Counted from the first letter of the stretch, positions 39,838-48,991 are shown. The stretch is DNA of 64,000 bases from Deltaproteobacteria bacterium (GCA_020632665.1 JACKFC010000010.1:83618-147617), one strand, 5' to 3'. Numbers and translations are program-made. Notes: generated from the letters alone by a model not told the origin.

Positions 39838-42800
39838 TCAAGGCGCTGTGCAGCTGCACGGCGCGGCGGCGCTGCATCGCTGGCGCGTCCACGAATCGAG
39901 GACCTTGCCCTGTGGCGAGACCATCTCGACCTTCAGCGTGTCGCCGGTGAAGGTCAGCCGGCCGTGGCCGACCGCAGGGAGATAGGCGTGCATCGGCGTC
40001 GGCAGGGGCGAGGTCGGCGCCGTCTTCGGAGCGCGGAACCACGTCGCGCTGCCGGCATAGATCAGCGGCACGCCGGGGCCAGCCGCGCAGCTCGAGGTCT
40101 GCACCTGTTCCGCGCCTCCGACCACAGCCGTGACCGGCAGGTAGCGCTGGAACGAGTGCGGCGCGCCGGCGAGCAGGAGGTCGGCGCCGCCGGCGATCGC
40201 TGGTGCCAGGATGCCGCTCAGCACCCCGGGCGAGCCTTGTCGATCCGGCACGGTCGAGGGGTGGGTATAGGGCGGCTCGTGGCTGACGACGATATTCCAA
40301 TCCGCGGGCGACGCCTTCAGCTCTGCCTCGAGCCAAGCCGTGACCCCTGGTTGGGCGCCGCCGCCGCTGGTATTCACCACGAAGAAGCGCGCGTTGGCGA
40401 AGTCGAAGCGATAGTCGAGGCCGCTGAACGTGGTCTTCGGTGCGCCTGGCTTCGGCGGCAGCATATTCGTCGCCATCGGTAGGCCGTCTTCGGTCTGTCG
40501 GTCGTGGTTGCCGAGCGCCACGACCAACGTCGCCTCGCTGATGATCGCGGCGATGGTGCCGAACGCGCGCGCGGCGTAGCCGTACCACTCGCCGCGGTCG
40601 TAGACGATATCGCCAATCGTCAAGAGCAGGTCCGGAGGGCTCTTGCCGAGGTTCGCGAGGGCGTCGACCGCCTCGACCGAGCCGATGCCGTGGTTGCCGA
40701 CCATGACAGCGCTCCATGTACCCTTCTTGCCAACCGACGGACGCACCGTCCGCACGTGCGGCGTTCCGACCAGCTTGCCGTCGCGCAGCTGACGCACCTC
40801 GACCTCGCGCACCTTGCCGATCGCTCCGCGCGGCACGGAGGCCCGGAAATTCCAGTGCCCTGCGCTCCCGACCTCGCTGCGTGTCGGCGCGGCGGTGGTC
40901 TGCCAGGCGCCGCCCGGCAGGTCGCGCCAGCGCACCACGAACGTATCGGCAGCGGGGCCACCCTCGCTACGGACGATGGCCTGGAAGGCGAGGGTCGCGG
41001 TGACGTCGGCGTCGGCGCCGGCTTGGTCCAGGGTCCAGAACGGCTCGATCAGCCAGCCGAAGGTCTGCAGCGGCACCGCGCTGACCTGCAGCGGCACCAC
41101 CACGGCATTCAGCGACCCCGCCGGATCGTGCAACGTCAACGTCGTCGCGCCGGCCTGAACGCCCGTGACCTCGACGCTCAAGTGGTCGTTCCCAGCCCCG
41201 GTCGCGGAGATCGAGGCCGTTTTCGCACCGGCGACGGTGGCGAACGCGCCGTTGCCGACCGTCACGGAGTAGGGGCCCGCCGCCGCGCCACGCGGCAGGC
41301 GGAAGCGCGCCGTGGCGGTCGAAGAGGCGGCGACGTGCAGGGTCGGCGTGTCTGCGACCGCGCTGGACATGCCGGTCTGCAGCTGCAACGTCGCGGGCAG
41401 CAGACCGGGTGCGCTGGCCAGGAGCGTGACCTTGCCGGCGGACACGACCTGGAGCGGCACCTCGACCCAGCCCTCGCCGGCGTCGAGCGGGATCGGGCAA
41501 TTCGGCACCTCGACGACGCCCTCGGGCGTCGCGCTCACCACCATCGCGGTTGGGGTGGTCGCAGAGGGGCCTGCCGGGACCTTGACGCGGACGGTGACGG
41601 TGGCCGCGACGGCCATGCCGACGGTCTGCAGCTCGGCTGCCTCGAAGCGCAGCGCGGCCGGGACCTCGACGGCCAACGCCGGTCGGGCGGTGGCATCGGC
41701 CGCCTCACTGGACCAAAACACGGTCTGCTGCTCGCCGTGGTTGCGGTTCACCACCTTGACCCCGGCGGGTAGATCGAGCTTGAAGACGGCGCCCGCGTCA
41801 TCGGTGATCTCGATCCAGGCTTGTTGCAGCTCGGTCTCCGCGGAAGTCGCGCGGTATTCGTCGCGAAATTCGAGCCACCACGGGCCCGCCGCCGGGATGC
41901 CGCAGAGCCCACCCGTCGGACCGCCACACAGGGGCCGCGCGAGGCAACTCGCGTCCGGCGCAAAGGTGCCGACGGCTGCGCCCTTGCCCAGGCTGTGGAC
42001 CGAGGTGGTGGCTGCGTCGTCGAGCACGACGTCGAGGTCGGCTGCCACGGACGACGTCTCTGTGGAGCAGTTGAAGCGTCCGATGCGGTCGAGCAAGAGC
42101 GCATGGCGATCGCCGTGGTGCAGTGTCACGACCAGGTCACCGCGCGCTTGGGTCGCGAGCTTCAGCCCGACCCGCACCTTGGCGACCTTGCCGAGCTTGC
42201 CGGCCGGGACGGTCGCGCTGCTGATCTCGCCGCGACCCAGGAGTGCCCAGGACGGATCCTGGCCGGCGTCAACGCGGGCCTGCAAGGCCGCCGTCACGTC
42301 GATCTCCGGCGGGTCCGGCCAGGGCGGTCCGACGTACGCGTCGAGGTCGCCGGTGAAGTCCTCTCCCGCTTGCGGGCCCGGCGTCGCGCCGAAATCCGCC
42401 CATCGCGTCTCTGCCGTCCAGCCATCGGCGGTGTGCAAGCTGATCGGCACCGTGCCGGCCGCGCGCGTCAAGATCAGCTTCGCCGACTGGATCGTCGTCC
42501 CGGTCGCGATCCGTCGATCGCCGGCGCCGACGATGCCCTCGAAGCGGAGCAACCCGACGATATCACCGCTGCCCTGCGCCTGTGCCCCCGACGGCTGGCC
42601 GCCGCTCGTATAGCCACGCGTCGCGTCCGCCGACACCGCGAAATAGGGCGAGCGCGGGTCCGACGCGAATTGCGCGGCGCCGTGTTGCAGGTGAAAGGCG
42701 TTGGCCGGCGCCGCGACGTGAAGGTCGACGGTGCCCGCGTAGCCGGCCTCGCCCTGACGGAAGATCAGCGTCTCGGCGAGATAGCTCGGCGTGACCGCCG

Positions 42801-43401
42801 GCATCGGCGGACACGAAGGCGCGTCGGGGGTGTCGGCGACGTCTTCGATGTCCGCGACGTCTTTGGTGTCCGCGACGTCTGCGGTGTCGGCGACGTCTTC
42901 GGTGTCCGCGACGTCTTCGGTGTCGGCGGCGTCGACGAGCGTCGTGTCTTGGGTCTCGACGTCCTCGGCCGCGGCGTCCGTGGTCGCACCGCTGTCGATG
43001 GTCGCGTCCAACGCGACGTCGGAGGCTGTGTCGGGATTGGGCGCGAGTACGTCACATCCGTTGCCGCAATCCGCAAAAGAACCATCGTCAACCGCGTCGC
43101 CAACAGCATCGGCTTCAGCGTCCGCGTCGGCAACAGCGACGGCGTCGGCATCGGCTTCAGCGTCGGCTTCAGCGTCGGCAACAGCGTCAGCGTCGGCAAC
43201 AGCGTCCGCGTCGGCAACAGCGTCGGCGTCGGCGTCGGCGCCGGCTTCACCGTCAGCGTCCGCATCCAAGGCGGCATCGACACCCGCCTGCGCATCGGCC
43301 GCGACGTCTGCCTCAGCGCCGGGCTTCTTCGATCCGTCGTTTGTGCTGCAGCTGGCGCTCACGCAGAGCAGGAGCAGGAGGGGGAGCCTGAATCGAGCCA
43401 T
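39838..43401 (-). CDS. metallophosphoesterase-like lipoprotein with degenerate metal site
   Basis: 1187 residues from the ATG at 43401. Lipobox SASC at about residue 18. Residues about 25-170 are low complexity: Ala-Asp repeats, the motif DCGNGCDVLAP and VADTED hexapeptide repeats. Beta-rich modules fill about 190-880, including a proprotein-convertase P-domain-like stretch (GKVAKVRVGLKLATQARGDL). The C-terminal 300 residues resemble purple acid phosphatases: GDIVYDRGEWYGY, VVALGNHDRQ, NIVVSHEPPYTH and LLLAGAPHSFQRY. The first motif, usually D-x-G, reads GNHG, and the last, usually GHxHxYxR, reads GAPHSFQR, so two metal ligands seem replaced. It may be weakly active or a binding domain. Its start is 1 base from the deacylase stop, so the two are probably co-transcribed. 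Confidence 0.85.
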   Translation of the reverse strand: MARFRLPLLLLLCVSASCSTNDGSKKPGAEADVAADAQAGVDAALDADADGEAGADADADAVADADAVADADAVADAEADAEADADAVAVADADAEADAVGDAVDDGSFADCGNGCDVLAPNPDTASDVALDATIDSGATTDAAAEDVETQDTTLVDAADTEDVADTEDVADTADVADTKDVADIEDVADTPDAPSCPPMPAVTPSYLAETLIFRQGEAGYAGTVDLHVAAPANAFHLQHGAAQFASDPRSPYFAVSADATRGYTSGGQPSGAQAQGSGDIVGLLRFEGIVGAGDRRIATGTTIQSAKLILTRAAGTVPISLHTADGWTAETRWADFGATPGPQAGEDFTGDLDAYVGPPWPDPPEIDVTAALQARVDAGQDPSWALLGRGEISSATVPAGKLGKVAKVRVGLKLATQARGDLVVTLHHGDRHALLLDRIGRFNCSTETSSVAADLDVVLDDAATTSVHSLGKGAAVGTFAPDASCLARPLCGGPTGGLCGIPAAGPWWLEFRDEYRATSAETELQQAWIEITDDAGAVFKLDLPAGVKVVNRNHGEQQTVFWSSEAADATARPALAVEVPAALRFEAAELQTVGMAVAATVTVRVKVPAGPSATTPTAMVVSATPEGVVEVPNCPIPLDAGEGWVEVPLQVVSAGKVTLLASAPGLLPATLQLQTGMSSAVADTPTLHVAASSTATARFRLPRGAAAGPYSVTVGNGAFATVAGAKTASISATGAGNDHLSVEVTGVQAGATTLTLHDPAGSLNAVVVPLQVSAVPLQTFGWLIEPFWTLDQAGADADVTATLAFQAIVRSEGGPAADTFVVRWRDLPGGAWQTTAAPTRSEVGSAGHWNFRASVPRGAIGKVREVEVRQLRDGKLVGTPHVRTVRPSVGKKGTWSAVMVGNHGIGSVEAVDALANLGKSPPDLLLTIGDIVYDRGEWYGYAARAFGTIAAIISEATLVVALGNHDRQTEDGLPMATNMLPPKPGAPKTTFSGLDYRFDFANARFFVVNTSGGGAQPGVTAWLEAELKASPADWNIVVSHEPPYTHPSTVPDRQGSPGVLSGILAPAIAGGADLLLAGAPHSFQRYLPVTAVVGGAEQVQTSSCAAGPGVPLIYAGSATWFRAPKTAPTSPLPTPMHAYLPAVGHGRLTFTGDTLKVEMVSPQGKVLDSWTRQRCSAAAPCSCTAP
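42829..42936 (-). repeat. 18-base tandem repeat coding VADTED hexapeptides
   Basis: Six in-register units of GGTGTCSGCGACGTCTTC type (plus strand) coding D-V-A-D-T-E in the linker of the metallophosphoesterase-like lipoprotein. Units differ at one to three positions. Confidence 0.85.
43098..43265 (-). repeat. 6/12-base degenerate repeat coding Ala-Asp linker
   Basis: Imperfect repeats of GTCGGCAACAGC and GTCGGCATCGGC types (plus strand) coding an Ala-Asp-Val-Glu linker just behind the lipobox of the metallophosphoesterase-like protein. Acidic and flexible; prone to length change. Confidence 0.75.
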
Positions 43402-43402
43402 T

Positions 43403-45160
43403 TCAGCTTTGACCGGCGCGCAGGAGCTTGCCGGGGCGGGCGCCGGTGAGCTCGCCGTTCTCGGCGATGACGACGCCCGAGACCAGGGTCGCGCGATAGC
43501 CGTGGGCGCGCTGCAGCAGGCGGCGGCCACCAGCCGGCAGGTCCTGCACCAGGTGCGGCGGCTCGAGGCGCAGCGCGGCGTGGTCGATGACGTTGACGTC
43601 GGCCTTCTTTCCGACCTCGAGCGTGCCGCGGTCGTGCAGGCCGACGAAGGCGGCGGTGTCGGCCGCCTGCATCTGGATCAGCCGCTCGACCGGGATCCGG
43701 CCGTGGTCGCGGTCGCGGCCCCAATGCTGCAGCAGGAAGCTCGGGAAGCTGGCGTCGCAGATGGTGCCGACGTGTGCGCCGCCGTCGGAGAGGCCGGGCA
43801 GCGCTGCGGGGTGGGTCAACATGGTGTGCAGCTCGTCGAGGTTGCCGTGTTGGTAGTTGTAGAGCGGGAAATAGATCAACGCGCGGCCGTCGTCCTCGAG
43901 CAGCGCGTCGTAGACGGCACCCAGGACCGGCGTGCCGGTGCCGCGGGCCTTGGCGCCGATGCTCTCGCTGAGGCTGGGCTCGTAGTTCGGGTCTTCGCCG
44001 AGGACGAACATCCGCATCGCGATCATCTCGATCTGGGCCAGCAGCATGTCGGCCAACGGCGGGATCGCGCTGCCGTCGCCGGCGACCTTCTCCGAGGTCT
44101 CGCCGAGTACGCGGGCGCGGAACGCCGGATCGCGCATCTGCGCGACGCGCTCGGCCAGCGGGAGGTGGCTGATCGCCTTGTAGCTGGGGAAGCCCATGAA
44201 GGGGTGGAAGGTCGCCTCGAGGCCGAGCAGCACACCGATCGCGCGGGCGCCGACCTGAACCCGGACGTCGAGACCAGCGGCGCGGGCGGCGTCGACCCGC
44301 TGCAGGATGCGCTGCCATTGGTTCGGCGCCTGGTCGCGCTGCATCAACGAGACCGAGAGCGGCCGGCCGGCGACCTTGGCCATCTGCTCGAGCAGGTCGA
44401 ATTCACCGTCGAATTTGTCCGGCCCCTCGTACATGTCGAAGTCCGAGACGGCCTGCACCACGCCGTGGTCGACCTCGTGGAAGGCCGCCGCGATGCCGGA
44501 GAGCTCCGCGCCAGCAGCCTCGGCTGCGGGGGTGTGCTCGCCACGGTTGCCGCGGTGGTTGTCGCTGCGACCGGTCGAGAAGCCGAAGGCGCCGGCGCGC
44601 AGGGCCTCGACCAGGACCTGCCGCATCTGCGCGATATCGTCGGGCGTCGCCGCTTCGTCGTGCACCGCGCGGTCGCCCATCACGTAGACCCGCAGCGGGT
44701 CGTGGGTGACCTGCGCCGCGACGTCGATGGTCCGCTCCATGGCGGCGAGCGCGTCGAGGTACTCGGGGAACGACTCCCAACGCCAGTTGATGCCCTCGGC
44801 GAGGGCGGTGCCCGGGATGTCTTCGACGCCTTCCATCAGGGCGATCAGGCGGTCGCGATCGCTCTTGCGCACCGGCGCGAAGCCGACGCCGCACGAGCCC
44901 ATCACCGCCGTCGTGACGCCGTGCACCGAGGAGGGCATCAGGTCCGGATCCCAGCTGACCTGGCCGTCGTAGTGGGTGTGGATATCGACGAAACCGGGCG
45001 TCACCAGCGCGCCGGCGGCGTCGAGTTCGCGCGTGCCGGGGCCGAGGTTCGCTCCGATCGCGGCGATCTTGCCGTCGCGGATGCCGACGTCGGCCGCGAA
45101 CGGCGCGCCTCCCTTGCCGTCGACCACCGTCCCACCGCGAATCACCACGTCGAATTGCAT
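43403..45160 (-). CDS. N-acyl-D-amino-acid deacylase family amidohydrolase
   Basis: 585 residues from the ATG at 45160, with GGGGGAG seven bases before it. The N-terminal beta part is DVVIRGGTVVDGKGG; the metal motif is PGFVDIHTHYDGQ (HxH); GSCGVGFAP carries the cysteine that bridges metal in D-aminoacylases; HEVDHGV and GLSDGGAHVG supply later histidine and aspartate ligands; KKADVNVIDH closes the barrel. This is the COG3653 type of D-aminoacylase, hydrolysing N-acyl-D-amino acids or related cyclic amides, probably in the cytoplasm since there is no signal peptide. The strict substrate cannot be read from sequence. Its context, next to a lipoprotein gene 1 base downstream, does not help. Confidence 0.9.
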   Translation of the reverse strand: MQFDVVIRGGTVVDGKGGAPFAADVGIRDGKIAAIGANLGPGTRELDAAGALVTPGFVDIHTHYDGQVSWDPDLMPSSVHGVTTAVMGSCGVGFAPVRKSDRDRLIALMEGVEDIPGTALAEGINWRWESFPEYLDALAAMERTIDVAAQVTHDPLRVYVMGDRAVHDEAATPDDIAQMRQVLVEALRAGAFGFSTGRSDNHRGNRGEHTPAAEAAGAELSGIAAAFHEVDHGVVQAVSDFDMYEGPDKFDGEFDLLEQMAKVAGRPLSVSLMQRDQAPNQWQRILQRVDAARAAGLDVRVQVGARAIGVLLGLEATFHPFMGFPSYKAISHLPLAERVAQMRDPAFRARVLGETSEKVAGDGSAIPPLADMLLAQIEMIAMRMFVLGEDPNYEPSLSESIGAKARGTGTPVLGAVYDALLEDDGRALIYFPLYNYQHGNLDELHTMLTHPAALPGLSDGGAHVGTICDASFPSFLLQHWGRDRDHGRIPVERLIQMQAADTAAFVGLHDRGTLEVGKKADVNVIDHAALRLEPPHLVQDLPAGGRRLLQRAHGYRATLVSGVVIAENGELTGARPGKLLRAGQS

Positions 45161-45259
45161 CGTCCGCTCCCCCTGCCCGGATCGCCCGCGCGCTCGTGCT
45201 GCACCGCCCCGGTGCGGCCGAGAGTCTGCACAATTGGCCATCCAGCGTCCACGATCGAC

Positions 45260-45287
45260 TTGCGTCCGGCCGGGCTGCAGCTACGCT
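45260..45287 (+). promoter_or_regulatory. promoter of the fibrinogen-like protein gene
   Basis: TTGCGT (45260-45265), 16-base spacer, TACGCT (45282-45287). The ATG at 45331 follows a leader of about 37 bases with GGAG at 45321-45324. Confidence 0.5.
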
Positions 45288-45330
45288 CCGTCGTAGCCGA
45301 CGTGCCCCGCCCGCGGCGACGGAGTTCCCT

Positions 45331-47556
45331 ATGCGATCGATGCGTCTTCCCCGCCTTCTTCCCCAGCTTCTTCTCCTCGCGCTGCTGCTCCCGCCGACGC
45401 TGACCTTCGCCGCTCCCGGCACCACGCTCGTCGAGGGCGTGCTGCTCTCGGCCGGCGGTGCGCCTGCCGCAGACGGCGACTACGACGTCACGTTCGCGCT
45501 CTACGCGAGCAAGGACGCCAACGCCGCGGCTTGGAGCGAGGGGCCGGTCAAGGTGTCGATCAAGGGCGGCCGCTTCACCGCCGTGCTCGGCGCGACCAAG
45601 ACCATCGACGCCGCCGCGCTCGGCGCGATGAGCGGCTGGCTCGGCATCACCGTCGGCAGCGATCCGGAGCTCCCGCGCCAAGCGCTGCACGCCGCGCCCT
45701 ACGCCCTCGCGGCGGCGTCGGTCGCCTGCGACGGCTGCATCGGCGCGGCGCAGGTCGCCAACGGCTCGATCGCGGCGGCGAAGCTCGGCTTCAACTACGC
45801 CGGCAGCAACACCAAAGGCGGCCCGGCGCTCGACCTGGCCTGCAGCGGCTGCGTCTCGGTCGCCGAGCTCAAGTTCGACGCCGACGTCGACCTCGGTGGC
45901 AACAGCCTCAAGGCCGCGAACGCGACGCTGAGCGGCGACCTCGCGGCCAAGACCGTCACCGCCACCAGCTTCGTCGGCGACGGCAGCAAGCTCACCGGGA
46001 TCAAGACCCCAGCCGGCAGCTGCAGCAAGCCCGGCGAGGTGGTCAAGGGCATCAAGGCCGACGGCACCCTCGAGTGCGTCGTCGCGATGGACCCCGCCGC
46101 GCTGCCGAAGGACGGCGTCGACGAGATCAGCAACGGCCTGCTCTTCAACCAGTTCCAGGACGTGATCGCGGCCGACAGCAAGGATATCCCGATCCCGGAC
46201 AACACCGGCGTCGAGGCCGTCAGCAACCTCACCTTCCCCGATATCGGCGTCGCGCAGAAGCTCACCGTCACGGTGAAGGTGGTCAACACCGACCTCTCGA
46301 CCATCGCGATGGTCCTGCTGCCGCCCGACGACAAGAAGGTCGGCATCACGCTCTGCGATCCCTGCGGCGACAAGGACGCCAAGACCTTCGAGGTCACCTA
46401 CCCGGTGCCGACCTCGACCAAGACCGGCGACCTCGAGGCTTGGGTCGGCAAGAACCCCAAGGGCCTGTGGAACCTGAAGGTCAAGGATACCAGCTACTGC
46501 ATCAAGCAGGCCGCCGGCAACGACGCCCTCTGTGACCTCGACAGCAAGAGCGACGGCATGATCCTCGATTGGTCGATCGCCATCCAGACGCTCTCGACCA
46601 AGAAGATCGGCGTCGGCGGCAACCTCGTCCTCGCCAACGAGACCGCGCCTTGCGATACGTTCAGCGTCGGCGCCATCCGCTACAGCACGCACCTCGCCGC
46701 GATCCAGGTCTGCGACGGCAAGAAGTGGTTCCCCGAGGTCCTCGGTCTCGACCAGGCGACCGCCGGCGCGAGCTGCAAGGCCATCAAGGACCGCGCCCCC
46801 GGCATCAAGAGCGGCACCTATTGGATCGACCCGGACGGTGCGGGCGGCAAGGACGCCTACCAGGCCTACTGCGACCAGGAGACCGGCGGTGGCGGCTGGA
46901 CCCTGGTCGCCAAGGTCAAGGGCAACGACAAGACGATGAACCGCATCAACACCGCGCAGTGGCGCAACAAGACGCCGATCACCGGGCAGGATTGCACCAC
47001 GACCAAAGACGAGAACGCGCTCTGCCCGGCCTACGACACCGTGCCCTTCTCGGACGTGATGATCCGCTCGCTCGCCAAGCCCGAGCGCAACCTCGCCTGG
47101 GGCCACCGCGACAGCTACGCCAGCATGTGGAAGGTCGTCGACGCCGGCGCGCGGGTCTACACCACGAATCGGCTCTTCGGCGCGGTGCAGAACCTCGACT
47201 ACAACGGCGACCCGCGCTGGCATCGCGATTGTTCCAGCCTCGCCTACGGCTTCCTCACGGCGGATTGGAACTACAACCACACCCCGGGCATCGCGGGTCA
47301 CAACATCGCCCACGGTCACTCGGGTGGCGTGGTCGGTGCGTCGATGATGGACTGGGACGCCTGGGACAGTGGTCCGCAGCAATACGGCGACAGCAATTTC
47401 GCGCGGTCCCGCTGCGTCACGGACTTCGCGGTTGGCGGTGGCTACGTCGACGCCAAGGCGAACAGCGACGATGCGTACGCGATCAACGCGCACAACTGGG
47501 GCTATGCCAACAGCAATACGTACAACTGGAACAGCCACGGCGTCTTCGTCCGCTGA
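45331..47556 (+). CDS. secreted P-domain / fibrinogen-like protein
   Basis: 741 residues from the ATG at 45331; a frame extension back to 45196 lacks a ribosome site. The signal peptide is LLPQLLLLALLLPPTLTFAA. Residues 30-120 resemble domains found in bacterial tail-fibre-like surface proteins (ALYASKDANAAAWSE, ALHAAPYALAAAS). About 285-415 form a proprotein-convertase P-domain-like jelly roll (IPIPDNTGVEAVSNLTFPDI, VVNTDLSTIAMVLLPPD, LWNLKVKDTS). About 480-741 look like a fibrinogen C-terminal type domain: SGTYWIDPDG, DAYQAYCDQETGGGGWTLVA is the classic start, and NAHNWGYANSNTYNWNSHG ends it. Fibrinogen-like domains bind acetylated sugars or proteins. No enzyme motif. Probably an exported lectin-like protein. 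Confidence 0.88.
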   Translation: MRSMRLPRLLPQLLLLALLLPPTLTFAAPGTTLVEGVLLSAGGAPAADGDYDVTFALYASKDANAAAWSEGPVKVSIKGGRFTAVLGATKTIDAAALGAMSGWLGITVGSDPELPRQALHAAPYALAAASVACDGCIGAAQVANGSIAAAKLGFNYAGSNTKGGPALDLACSGCVSVAELKFDADVDLGGNSLKAANATLSGDLAAKTVTATSFVGDGSKLTGIKTPAGSCSKPGEVVKGIKADGTLECVVAMDPAALPKDGVDEISNGLLFNQFQDVIAADSKDIPIPDNTGVEAVSNLTFPDIGVAQKLTVTVKVVNTDLSTIAMVLLPPDDKKVGITLCDPCGDKDAKTFEVTYPVPTSTKTGDLEAWVGKNPKGLWNLKVKDTSYCIKQAAGNDALCDLDSKSDGMILDWSIAIQTLSTKKIGVGGNLVLANETAPCDTFSVGAIRYSTHLAAIQVCDGKKWFPEVLGLDQATAGASCKAIKDRAPGIKSGTYWIDPDGAGGKDAYQAYCDQETGGGGWTLVAKVKGNDKTMNRINTAQWRNKTPITGQDCTTTKDENALCPAYDTVPFSDVMIRSLAKPERNLAWGHRDSYASMWKVVDAGARVYTTNRLFGAVQNLDYNGDPRWHRDCSSLAYGFLTADWNYNHTPGIAGHNIAHGHSGGVVGASMMDWDAWDSGPQQYGDSNFARSRCVTDFAVGGGYVDAKANSDDAYAINAHNWGYANSNTYNWNSHGVFVR

Positions 47557-47564
47557 ACCTGGTA

Positions 47565-47583
47565 CGCGCCGCCGCGCGGCGTG
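47565..47583. terminator. possible bidirectional terminator stem
   Basis: CGCGCCGC, loop CGC, GCGGCGTG: eight pairs including one G-T, in the 30-base gap between convergent genes ending at 47556 and 47587. There is no T-run on either side, so this is a weak call. Confidence 0.3.
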
Positions 47584-47586
47584 CTC

Positions 47587-48921
47587 TCAGGCTGCGGTTT
47601 GGGCTTGTTCGTGCACCGCGTCGACCAGCACGTCGACCACGTAGGTCCGCTGCGCGGCGCTCATGACCGCCGGCGGCGTGAGCTGTACGACGTGACCGCC
47701 GGTGCCGCAGGGCAGCAGCAGCACTCCACGGCGCAAGCAGCCCAGCACCACGCGCCAGGCGAGGCCGCCGTCGCCGAGGTCGACGCCGAGCATCAGGCCC
47801 CGGCCGCGGATCTCACGCACCGCGGGGTGGTCGCCGAGCGCGTCGCGCAGCGTCGCCAGTAGCGCGGCGCCGTCGTCGCGGGCCCGCGCGACCAGGCCCT
47901 CGTCGCGGATCGCCGTCAACGCCGCCACCGCCGCCGCGGCCGCGACCGGGTGGCCGAGGAAGGTCGAGGTATGCAGCGCCTCGCCGGCCGAGGGGCCCCA
48001 CGCCGCCATCACCTGTGGTCGGCCGAGGCAGGCCGAGACCGGGAAGCCGCCGCCGAGCGCCTTGCCGATGCAGAGCAGGTCCGGCAGCACGCCATCCGGG
48101 GCGCCCAGGTCGGGGTGCTCGCAGGCGAAGAAGGCGCCGGTGCGACCGCAGCCGGTGAAGATCTCGTCGAAGCAGAGCAAGGCCCCGTGCGCGTCGCAGA
48201 GCGCGCGCAACCCGGCGAGTAGCCCCGGCGCCGGCAGCCGCGTGCCGCCGCGGCCCTGCAGCGGCTCGATCAGCACGACCCCGGCCGGGGCCTGTGGGTC
48301 TGTCAGCGCCGCCTCGACCTCGGCGAGCACCCGATCGCGCGTCGCGGCGTCGGTGGCGTAGGCGCAGAAGGTCGTCGGCCCCGGCACCCAGCGCGCGAAG
48401 GGGCCGCGGAAATCCGGCCGCGCCGTGCCGCCCAGCGCGCCGAGGGTCAAGCCGTGGTAGCCGTCGGAGAACGCCACGATCCCGGGCTTTCCGGTGGCGA
48501 GCATCGCCGTCTTCAGCGCGACCTCGACCGCCTCCGAGCCGCCGGTGCAGAGCACGCCGTGGCCCAAATCGCCCGGCGTGAGCACGTCGAGCAGCTCGAG
48601 CAGCGCGATGCGGGCCGTCGGCGGGTGCACATCGCCCATCCCGTGCAGCAGCGTGTCGACCTGGGCGTGGGCGGCTTCGCGCACGGCGGGGTGGCCGTGG
48701 CCGATGAAGGCGACGCCGAACGCGCTGCCGGCGTCGAGGTAGCGGTTGCCGTCGACGTCCCAGACCAACGCGCCGCGCGCCCGCTGCCAGACCACCGGGA
48801 AGTCGTCGCCGATGGCGGTGACGTTGGGCGATTCGACCGCGCGAAGGCGCTGCAACCAGGCGCGGCTGGCCGGGCCGGGGACGGGGGCGTGCAGGTTCGG
48901 CAGGGGGTCGTCTCTCTTCAT
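47587..48921 (-). CDS. class III PLP-dependent aminotransferase
   Basis: 444 residues. Features of the acetylornithine/GSA/omega-aminotransferase class: VWDVDGNRYLDAGSAFGVAF, HGHPAVREAAHAQ, CTGGSEAVEVALKTA (phosphate-binding loop), FSDGYHGLTLGALG, LIEPLQGRGG, LLCFDEIFTGCGRTG and DLLCIGKALGGGFPVSA with the Schiff-base lysine at about K287. The usual GMFRYEH-like specificity residues are not decisive, so donor and acceptor are unknown. No ribosome site precedes the ATG at 48921, but a TTGCGC-N17-TAGGCT promoter puts the transcript start almost on the ATG, so it may be leaderless. It converges with the fibrinogen-like gene and diverges from the cytochrome gene. Confidence 0.9.
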   Translation of the reverse strand: MKRDDPLPNLHAPVPGPASRAWLQRLRAVESPNVTAIGDDFPVVWQRARGALVWDVDGNRYLDAGSAFGVAFIGHGHPAVREAAHAQVDTLLHGMGDVHPPTARIALLELLDVLTPGDLGHGVLCTGGSEAVEVALKTAMLATGKPGIVAFSDGYHGLTLGALGGTARPDFRGPFARWVPGPTTFCAYATDAATRDRVLAEVEAALTDPQAPAGVVLIEPLQGRGGTRLPAPGLLAGLRALCDAHGALLCFDEIFTGCGRTGAFFACEHPDLGAPDGVLPDLLCIGKALGGGFPVSACLGRPQVMAAWGPSAGEALHTSTFLGHPVAAAAAVAALTAIRDEGLVARARDDGAALLATLRDALGDHPAVREIRGRGLMLGVDLGDGGLAWRVVLGCLRRGVLLLPCGTGGHVVQLTPPAVMSAAQRTYVVDVLVDAVHEQAQTAA

Positions 48922-48929
48922 GGCGGGCG

Positions 48930-48958
48930 AGCCTAGGTGGCGGGCCGGCGTGGCGCAA
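48930..48958 (-). promoter_or_regulatory. promoter of the aminotransferase gene (leaderless)
   Basis: TTGCGC (48958-48953), 17-base spacer, TAGGCT (48935-48930). The expected start of transcription is about 48923, two or three bases before the ATG at 48921. Confidence 0.5.
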
Positions 48959-48991
48959 TCGCGCCGCGCAGCGCCGGTCGCGGATTTCGCC

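Noticed and set aside
45142..47538. Minus-strand frame of about 800 codons
   Set aside because: Antisense to the fibrinogen-like gene; no signal or domain, and a promoter and ribosome site support the plus gene.
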